64,000 nucleotides of DNA, from the NCBI GenBank assembly GCA_016490735.1, contig JAEMWC010000033.1:239501-303500 (forward strand), written 5' to 3'. Position numbers and translations under genes: made by a program. The DNA is from Pachyseris speciosa. Its lineage: Eukaryota; Cnidaria; Anthozoa; Scleractinia; Pachyseridae. Position 1 is the first letter of the stretch. Each line of letters starts with the position of its first letter. Under the pieces are notes generated by a model, which was not told where the DNA came from, did not search any database, and saw only the letters and a program-made list of their open reading frames with translations. Below are positions 57,057 to 64,000 of this stretch, piece after piece.

Positions 57057-58621
57057 GTTGGACGGGCATGTTTGACGGTTTCGCCACCTCTCACAAAAGT
57101 GCATTAAATGGCTTTCCATGTTTGATCTAAATCAAACATGTTCATCCAAAATTTCGCATTACGAACAAATGTTTGATCGATTAGCCACCCCAACAAACAA
57201 ATCGTGCGCAAACGGTAAAAAGCAACCAAATGAGCCAAGTAACGTCGAAAATTTCAGCAATAATACGCAAAAAAAATATTTTTTGGACTCACTTGGTCCC
57301 GTGTTTGGTCAAACATTGTTTTGCGTTTAGCCACCAAACGTTATGCATGGCAAACACGATAATGAATGAAAATGTTTGATCTTTTAGCCGGGACTTAACA
57401 AACATATTTCGAAGTAAGTTAAGCTTAGACATAAGCTTAAATGTCGTAGAAAAGAGAAGAAGGAAAACAATCCTGATAGTACGGGTCACTTGTGCCAGGT
57501 TTCAAAAAGTTGCTGAAATTGCTCTCGTCGCGCAAAATATAAGCGATACTAATCCTTAATTTTACGAAGATACATAGCGATTACGTGTTAACAACATAAG
57601 GGCAAACGTTTCTTTCATTTCTTAACACTGTAGAAACAACAGACGTCGAAAAACATGTACAGTCAGCCAAGCGGAGGAAAACCACTTGTTCGCTTGCAAA
57701 ACCACAAACAAACAATTCGACTAGCTACTTCTTTGTGTCCAAAACGAGTAGATTGCTATTTATATCCAGTGGAGACAAAAATACAAGTTTCATTCCTGAA
57801 CAAAAGAAACAACGATTAAACCAAATGCTAAGCTTCAATTTATTTAAGTTACCTGAGTTGTCGAGCTTTCCGTACCACTTGAAAATATGCATCGATCCAC
57901 TATAGTAAAGGCACGCATCTACAAAAATAGCAAACGGTTTGTCCAAAGAAAGAACTTCTTCCACCAAGTTTGAGCTACTCGTTCCTCCCATTAAATGCCG
58001 GTGAGTTGTTAAGTGAACTTTCTTGTTAAGCTGCAAGATGCCGAGGTAAAGTGAACAAGCCCTTGAAGCGTTAAATCATTTTGTTTTTCAACCACACAAT
58101 CCAGGCGCCATACAAGTGTATCCAAAATTTAAGAACTTCCTGAGAAAAACCCTTTTCTCTTGCATTTTATCAGTTGAAAATTCACCTTCCGGAGTGTCTT
58201 TTAAGTAGTTCTTGATTTTTATGCCTTTTACGCGAATTAAAAGACAGAAACTGAACTTCGAAGAAGATGAAGTTGTTTTGCTCAAAATGAAGAAACCAAT
58301 TGAATGCTACGGAATGTGAAATCTCGAAACGCAGAAAGCGCGAAAAATTAAGCCTCGTTTTAGTTTGGGTGTCCCACACCTGGCTTGAGCCTGCGATACA
58401 ATCGAAAACCAGTATCTGGTCAGCGATCAACTTCAAAAAAACAGCTGACCTCGATGAGGTCTTAACTTGAGCCCGCGATATGGTCACGTAATACTGGTCA
58501 GCAGATACCTTGTTTTAACATATGTCAATACCCCTTGCAAGATACTTGCAACGCAAAGGAGACTGGGAAAGCTTAGCGCGAAAGCGAGGCTTTGGTAAGT
58601 ACAATTTCAATATATATGAGT

Positions 58622-58771
58622 TATTGGCCAAGCGTGAGGTCAAGATGGCGGGATATTGGCCAAGTTCTTTTTTTGCGTGTTTATGGACCGAGACGAGGTC
58701 AAGGTCCATAAACACGCAAAAAAGAACGAGGCCAATATCCCACCATCTTGACCGAACAAGCGTGGTCAATA
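58622..58771. repeat. fold-back repeat with 68-nt arms
   Basis: The arm 58622-58689 (including ATATTGGCCAAGTTC and GCGTGTTTATGGACC) is matched inverted by 58703-58771, around a 13-bp centre. The repeat probably extends to both sides as part of a larger MITE: AGGTCAAGATGG-type words recur to about 58915. Confidence 0.8.
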
Positions 58772-58945
58772 AAGGATTTATTATATGACTCAAAGGGCGC
58801 TATTAAAAGACAGTAAAACGCGGGATGAACGGGCTATCCCGAGCGGTCAAGATGGCTCCATCTTGACCTCGCGGGTAGCCAATCACAGCAGGAGAACTGA
58901 TTCATCTTGACCGCTGAAAGAGCTAGTCATATAATAAGAAAACGT

Positions 58946-59085
58946 AAAGCTTGTGGGATGTGCCTGGAGTGACAAGGATACTTCACAAATTAATGTGATC
59001 AAGTAAGCTGAAGCCACTCAAAAGGTACTAAGGCCACAAGGTAGTGGGCATTACCCCTTAAATCTACCAAAGCAAAGAAAAAAAT
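58946..59085. repeat. dispersed repeat, inverted copy of 25495-25650
   Basis: See shared words at 25.5 kb; the copy is reverse complemented here. Confidence 0.65.
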
Positions 59086-59492
59086 CGCGAGAAATTGAAT
59101 GAGTTTAACTTTTCGCGATTCTTTTTCAGCGATTTTTTGAGCTGTCGCATCACCTGTCAGAGGGTGGCTACATGGGTGATTTTCATCGCGCGCCGGCGAC
59201 GCGACAATTTTACAAAAAAATCGCATCACCATCACAAGCAAAAAATCGCTCGTGTAGCTGCGGCTTTACACTTCAAAGGTAGAAATGGACCGAGGCCCTG
59301 GTATCAGTTTCCAACATTATTCCCTTCAAAGCCAGGACAACCATTTCCTTATCGAGAACGTCCTTTACCTGACAGAACAATAGGAGAAGCAACATTGCGT
59401 CCAACAGTGAGTGCAAGTGCCTGTACAAATGACTTCTCGTGCCGTTTCCATGACTATATTCGCACCGCGCCTTGTAAAATTGACTCTGGGAT

Positions 59493-60548
59493 TTGTTAAG
59501 GGGTGGATCAAGGGATGCAGGCGTTCAGTTTTGTTCCAGTTCTGTTGACAGCGAGGTCCAAACTAAAGTTGAAATGACAGAAGTTGGTGTACAAGTGAAC
59601 CTCCCGCTGCTAACCGCCGAGAATCTTCAAGGAGATGACCAGAAAACAAGGTTTTATACTGGGTTTGTAAATTTTGGAACATTTATGGTGATTTTCAACA
59701 GCCTGTTAACGATAACTGGAGGGCGAAATTACTAGAATGGAAAGGATTCCCTTAAGGAAAACAGTATTTGGAAAATGAAGTTAAACAGAAGCCAGGTTCT
59801 AAAAGAAAAATGCGACATGTGGATGAGTATTTGATGGTCTTCATGAGGCTCAGGCTTGGCCTTCTGGAACAAGACTTGGCACAAAGATTCTGTGTTTCAG
59901 TGAGCACAGTTTCCCGGGTTCTTATTACATGGTACAATGTGCTTGCCACTCATCTTAAGAAGTTAATTGTGTGGCCATCTAAAGAATTAATTCAAGCCAA
60001 TTTGCCTGGTAGTTTTAAAAACTTCCCCAACACCCGAGTAATAATAGACTGTACTGAATTTTTTATTGAGATGCCCTCCTCTTTTAGTTAATCAGTCAAT
60101 TACTTACTCAAGTCATAAGTCACATAATACATTCAAGCTTTTGGTAGGCATCAGCCCCACTGGAGTGGTCACATTCCTGTCTAAATTATGGGGAGGAAGT
60201 GCAGCTGACAAACAAATTGTCAAAGAGAGTGGTTTTCTGAATCTCCTTGAACCCGGTGACAGTGTCATGGCAGACAAGGGGTTTCTAATTCAGGACTTAT
60301 TGGAACCTTTGGATGTCTCCTTGAACATCCCTCGAAAGCGTGACTCAAATAGACAGCTTTCAAGACAGGAGGTAGAGGAAACGCGGAAAATTGCTGCAGT
60401 CCGGATCCATGTTGAACGAAAAATGGAACAAATAAAGAACTTTAAAATATTGCAATGTATCATCCCTGCCAATGAGTGGCATAATGCTAACAATATAGTG
60501 TTAATTTGTGCAGCCCTTACCAACCTTGAGCCTCCTCTTATGAGTTAA
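59493..60548 (+). pseudogene. DDE transposase (HTH_Tnp_4 plus DDE_Tnp_4 type), frameshifted
   Basis: Three plus-strand pieces make one ancestral protein: 59493 to about 59708 with EVQTKVEMTEVGVQV and LTAENLQGDDQKTRFYTGF; 59768 to about 60075 with VDEYLMVFMRLRLGLLEQDL and FCVSVSTVSRVLITW (helix-turn-helix) then RVIIDCTEFFIEMP (first catalytic Asp); and about 60075-60548 with HNTFKLLVGISPTGVVTFLS, GDSVMADKGF (second Asp) and RIHVERKMEQIKNFKIL (Glu). The breaks are a frameshift near 59708, a TAA at 59754-59756 and a frameshift near 60075. The domain pair is that of IS4EU/PIF-Harbinger-type elements, often with an N-terminal THAP domain, not seen here. ORF text at 59280-59492 may be further N-terminal debris. 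Confidence 0.82.
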
Positions 60549-60561
60549 ATGTCATTATCAT

Positions 60562-60715
60562 CAACCTTGTTCCCAGGGTCTCTCCTCTTCCCAGCTGCAC
60601 AAATTAACACTATATTGTTAGCATTAACAATATATGGCAGGGATGGTACCTTGCAATATTTTAAATTTCTTTATTTGTTCAGGGGCGGGAAGAGGAGAGA
60701 CCCTGGGAACAAGGT
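60562..60715. mobile_element. MITE whose core is an inverted piece of the adjacent transposase gene
   Basis: The ends AACCTTGTTCCCAGGGTCTC and GAGACCCTGGGAACAAGGTT (arms about 30 nt) belong to the same family as 23385-23463 and 42597-42655. The 87-bp core (60594-60680), reverse complemented, matches the transposase coding segment 60425-60513, with several substitutions and short indels. Thus the MITE family is tied by sequence to this transposase. Confidence 0.85.
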
Positions 60716-61047
60716 TTCATTACCACCATTTTTATGATTAGAGAAACGTATTTAGAGGGATTGGGGTGAAAACCACTCTAAGGTAACTTGTGCCACAATG
60801 TGATTTTGTTTTGTGGGAAAAATACCATATGAACATCAAAGGCTTGGTCTTCTTTATTTACAATATGGACATTTCATTATGTAAATGTTAAAATTTTTTG
60901 AAACAAATATATTACTGTTGAGTTTTGCAATTCCACTGTCTATGAGAATGAATAATTTATTAAAGAGAAGGGAATCAAAGTGTACTCTGCTCGTATTTTG
61001 GCCACTGTGTTTGAACAGAACCGATGTATAACATAACTATTATTAAT
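60716..61047. other. no gene recognised
   Basis: AT-rich flank after the MITE; no coding segment. Confidence 0.35.
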
Positions 61048-61236
61048 TAGTATAAATCTACTAGCGTTCTATCACGAATGCTGTTCTCTGACTAGATACT
61101 AAAATAAATAGACTGACTAGATACTAGATACTAAAAAAATTAGATTATGAGCTCGTGATTTCAATGCGTGATAGCTGATTCGGGCTTTGCCCTCATCAAC
61201 TATCACGCGATAGAAATCTCGAGCTCATAATCTAAT
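61048..61236. repeat. TAGTATAAATCTACTAG repeat end plus ATTATGAGCTC hairpin
   Basis: 61048-61085 match the reverse complement of the right end of the MITE at 16721-16912. 61141-61234 is a hairpin with about 40-nt arms beginning TAGATTATGAGCTCG and ending in its inverse; the loop side reads CGGGCTTTGCCCTC. The same two repeats stand next to each other at 16618-16912. Confidence 0.7.
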
Positions 61237-62180
61237 TGTTAAATACAAATCAAATAGAATCGGCAGCCTAGTTTTACTCACATTTGCAAATAAATCCATA
61301 TTAATCTGTGGGAAAACTGAGGAAAGGTCTATTGTCAGTTTGTCCTGCGAGCGTATTAATGGCGTCTCTGATCGCATCAAGGGGACGCTAAAATCGTTTC
61401 ATTATAATAAAAAACAGGCAGCAATTAGATTTCGTCTTGTCAGTTCTGTGGTATGACTGTGCGATTTTATCGAGAAGTTTCTGTTTTGGATTGAGCAAAA
61501 TGCCAGATTTGCGATGATTTTGAAGCTGCATGAGCAGAAAATTAACGCTACTTGAGTGCTCTATACTCTCACGAGGCACGTTCGATTTTAATGAAAACTG
61601 GATACGTGTGCTAAATAATAATTGTGGCGGAATCCACGAGGAGTAATCAATTTTTTTCATCAACGTCACAATGACAAACTTTAATATGGAACTTTTTGCA
61701 AGTTGAATTCGTTAGGAAGAAAAACGTGAAACTTAAAATGAACTGTTGCTTTCTATTCTATTCTCTTCTAAACGATTTACGCTGGATGTTAATTTGGACA
61801 GCCTCGGTCACTTTAAACTTGGCTGATTAACGATTCCCATACTTAGGGAAGGCTGCAGATACACAAACTCTTTCTTATTCAATGAGTGATTTACTGGTTC
61901 CTCCGCTTTGTTGTTTACAATCACAAGCTTTTCAAAGGAGCAAAGAAAGAGAGTTTACTGTTAACATTAATTAATTCAAGCATATGTAATTGTTCATAAA
62001 AGCCAATGTAAGAATGACCAATAATATTTTAGTATTATACAGAAATTTCAGCTAAAATGCTTTAATATAAAGAAGTAAGCAAGCTTGATAAATACCAACT
62101 TTTTCCTTATTTTGGGATACACGAAGATCACAGCTGGAGATTTCTTATTTCAATTGTCTGAAAGTTGCAGGTACATGAAA
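61237..62180. other. no gene recognised
   Basis: A 93-codon minus ORF at 61388-61669 has no recognisable domain; it may belong to a repeat. Otherwise AT-rich. Confidence 0.3.
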
Positions 62181-62348
62181 GGATACATTTTTCTCCTCGT
62201 GTTGTGTTGTCATGACAAAAGTTGAGGCATAATGCCAGGGGAATCAGCTTTGACTATCCGGGGACTGGGACTGGCATGAATGTAGCTTAGACGTGTCTGT
62301 GAGAGCTCCGCTCGTTTTTCTACCCGACGTATTGGATATAACTCGCCT

Positions 62349-63263
62349 ATGGGTGATTTTCATTCGTTCGGGAAGCGGAAATCGAAACCAAGGAACAGCT
62401 CTAGTTCTTCGGAGTCTAAGTCGCCTTTAGATAAACGACAACGTGAAACAGTTAACCTCGAGAATCAAAACGAGCAGAGAGAAGTGTTTGAGGAGAAGCC
62501 ACGTGGCGAGGACGAAGTCAATCCTGTAGCTTTAAAAATGGATATGGATATGGATGTCACGTCAAAATTAGACCAAATATTGGCTAAGCTTGCTAAATTG
62601 GATGCTATTGAGGCTTCCCTGAATGAATTTCGCCAAAAGATGATCAAAGTGGAGAGCGAGGTTAGCAAACTGAAGGAAGGCGCGGGAGAGGCGAAGAAAA
62701 GATTAGATGAGATGGATGACGGCCTGCAGTGGCTTAATACTGAAGTTAACGACATTCAAGGTAAGATTAAGGATCTAGAACGTTCAAAGGAGGACTTGTA
62801 CACGAAACAACTATACGCGGAGTCGTACAGTCGCAGAGAAAATTTGAAGTTCTTCGGAATTGAAGAGAGAGAAACAAAAGCAGATTCAGAAGACGGTGAG
62901 AAAGTGAACACGCGTGATATTCTTATTGATTTCTTGGAAAATGACCTAGGTATGGACAAACCGGCTGAGAAAATAGATCTGCAAAGAGTTCATCGCCTTG
63001 GAAAACCTGCGGCAGGAAAGATAAGACCCATAATTGCGAGATTCTTACGATATCCCGACAGAGAGAAAGTTTTGAGGGCGTCTTTCGGCCTTAATCGCGC
63101 GTCAGAGATAAAAGTTCTGGAGGACTTTCCGAAGGAAATAATTGAACGAAGAAGAAAACAAATGCCCAAATTGAAGGAGGCGAAAAAGAAAGGACTAAAA
63201 GTTGCTTTTAGCAAAGCTGAACCTGATAAGTTGTTTATAAACGGAAAATTTGCTCCTATGTAA
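62349..63263 (+). CDS. ORF1 protein of the L1/Tx1-like element
   Basis: 304 aa, intact. The N-terminus is basic and Ser-rich (to about residue 40). Residues about 70-155 form a long coiled coil with regular Leu/Ile heptads (KLDQILAKLAKLDAIEASL and onward), the trimerisation part of L1 ORF1p. An RRM-like domain follows, with YAESYSRRENLKFFGI and KIRPIIARFLRYPDREKVL, then a basic C-terminal domain with KEIIERRRKQMPKLKEAKKK. The layout is that of LINE-1 type transposase (L1RE1-like) RNA-binding chaperones. Start at the first ATG of the frame. Confidence 0.85.
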   Translation: MGDFHSFGKRKSKPRNSSSSSESKSPLDKRQRETVNLENQNEQREVFEEKPRGEDEVNPVALKMDMDMDVTSKLDQILAKLAKLDAIEASLNEFRQKMIKVESEVSKLKEGAGEAKKRLDEMDDGLQWLNTEVNDIQGKIKDLERSKEDLYTKQLYAESYSRRENLKFFGIEERETKADSEDGEKVNTRDILIDFLENDLGMDKPAEKIDLQRVHRLGKPAAGKIRPIIARFLRYPDREKVLRASFGLNRASEIKVLEDFPKEIIERRRKQMPKLKEAKKKGLKVAFSKAEPDKLFINGKFAPM

Positions 63264-63643
63264 ATATTGTTATTAGTCTCCTTTCGCCATTTGTCATTAT
63301 TCAATGCTACTCATTAGGAACGTTTTCTTTACGCTTTAAAACAATTCACACCTAGTAGGCTTTGTACCCCAATCAAAGGAAAATTGGGTCGGTAAATGAG
63401 ATCGGGAGCTCCCTGGGACCCTTTAACAACTATTTCAAGCAGGTAACCATGCCGTTCAAGTTAGTTTCTTGGGCTGGGTGCGTGCTGGGGCAGTTCCCTG
63501 TAGGTTTTCTTTGTTAACATTGGATGTCAGTAGTTAAGTTTGTTTTTTTACGTCTAGATGGTTTAGTAACTTATCTTTTTTCAAGTCTTGGCTCAAACAA
63601 TTAAGGAGGCGCTTTTACAATTATTTGATTTCTTCACTTAGCT
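63264..63643 (+). other. inter-ORF spacer of the L1/Tx1-like element
   Basis: 380 nt between the ORF1 stop and the ORF2 ATG, with stops in all frames. No promoter motif was recognised. Confidence 0.6.
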
Positions 63644-64000
63644 ATGGATCGCTCCCCGGTTGATAACGTTAATTTTAAAATTGTTTCTTTAAATGCTCGA
63701 GGGATTCGGGATTTTACTAAAAGAAAAGCAATATTTAATTGGTTACATAAGCAAAATGCTGATATTGCCTTTCTACAGGAAACTTATAGCACTCCGGATA
63801 TTGTTGAAAGTTGGCGATTTCAGTGGCCCGGGAAAATGTACTTTTCTCACGGTACCAATCATAGCAGAGGTGTTCTGATTTTAATAAGTGATAAATTACA
63901 ATTTGAAATGAAAAACACTAAGTCTGATTCTAATGGTCGTTACGTTCTTATAGATGCTCTGATTCAAGACTCTCTGTTTTCATTACTAAACATTTACGCC
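63644..64000 (+). CDS. ORF2 of the L1/Tx1-like element, 5' part (partial at window end)
   Basis: From ATG 63644 the frame is open for 119 codons to the window edge. It is the start of an APE-type endonuclease: VSLNARGIRDFTKR (conserved Asn), DIAFLQETYS (catalytic Glu), SRGVLILIS. Reverse transcriptase would follow outside the window. Nothing in the visible part is broken. Confidence 0.85.
   Translation, partial: MDRSPVDNVNFKIVSLNARGIRDFTKRKAIFNWLHKQNADIAFLQETYSTPDIVESWRFQWPGKMYFSHGTNHSRGVLILISDKLQFEMKNTKSDSNGRYVLIDALIQDSLFSLLNIYA

Larger units (their letters stand above)
55664..58520 (-). repeat. large dispersed repeat, copy B, with nested insertions
   Basis: Inverted relative to copy A at 43300-45655. 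57640-58515 match 43580-44440, and 55775-55830 match 45180-45240. Two younger elements (55838-56649 and 56733-57056) account for most of the extra length. The first few hundred bases of copy A have no counterpart after 58520. Confidence 0.7.
62349..64000 (+). mobile_element. L1/Tx1-like non-LTR retrotransposon, truncated by the window edge
   Basis: Intact ORF1 followed after 380 nt by the start of ORF2 with an endonuclease domain. Some of the sequence before 62349 (from about 62180) is likely 5' UTR. The element continues beyond 64000. Confidence 0.85.

Overview
The window looks like nuclear DNA of an anthozoan cnidarian, most likely a stony coral. It is AT-rich, genes have many short exons in large introns with GT-AG junctions, and the repeats are of kinds that recur in coral genomes: tRNA-headed SINEs, fold-back MITEs, L2/CR1-like and L1/Tx1-like retrotransposons, a Ty3/gypsy element and DIRS-like remains. 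The lineage call rests on recalled repeat and protein types, not on a search. Nothing looks bacterial and there is no CRISPR array.

Host genes. (1) 7020-22101, minus: a ten-exon ADAP/centaurin-alpha gene (ArfGAP plus two PH domains, 365 aa) rebuilt exon by exon; all phases agree. (2) 30723-31440, minus: the first two coding exons of a second, diverged ArfGAP gene with the same exon 2 length (134 nt) and the same exon 1 phase. No PH exons are seen downstream, so it may be a short ArfGAP protein or a partial duplicate. (3) 26059-28874, plus, between those two: a two-exon KNOP1-like lysine-rich nucleolar protein gene. (4) 41854-42375, plus: an unrecognised 173-aa single-exon ORF next to a minus-facing CCAAT/CCAAT/TATA promoter.

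Mobile DNA makes up most of the rest. At 980-6676 lies a 5.7-kb element with about 0.87-kb inverted ends and TTAA flanks; one arm carries a MITE that the other arm lacks. ADAP intron 5 holds a complete sense-oriented Ty3/gypsy element (11418-16029; ACTAC duplication, near-identical LTRs, one intact 1358-aa Gag-Pol ORF), itself nested in an older repeat. ADAP intron 2 holds an inverted-ended element with an internal tandem array (18620-20270). At 33559-37897 is an L2/CR1-like element with intact ORF1 and a frameshifted ORF2. From 38.4 to 59 kb the sequence is a mosaic of a large dispersed repeat present twice in opposite orientation (43.3-45.65 and 55.66-58.52 kb), DIRS-like gag/RT debris, retrotransposon tails and many MITEs. 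At 59493-60548 is a broken DDE transposase, followed at once by a MITE whose core is an inverted copy of that transposase's 3' end. The window closes on an L1/Tx1-like element (ORF1 62349-63263, ORF2 from 63644) that runs off the edge.

The points most worth follow-up are the ADAP-like pair, the transposase/MITE link, the long inverted-repeat element with its built-in empty site, and the small conserved-motif arrays at 32.7-33.0 kb and 38.9-39.2 kb.
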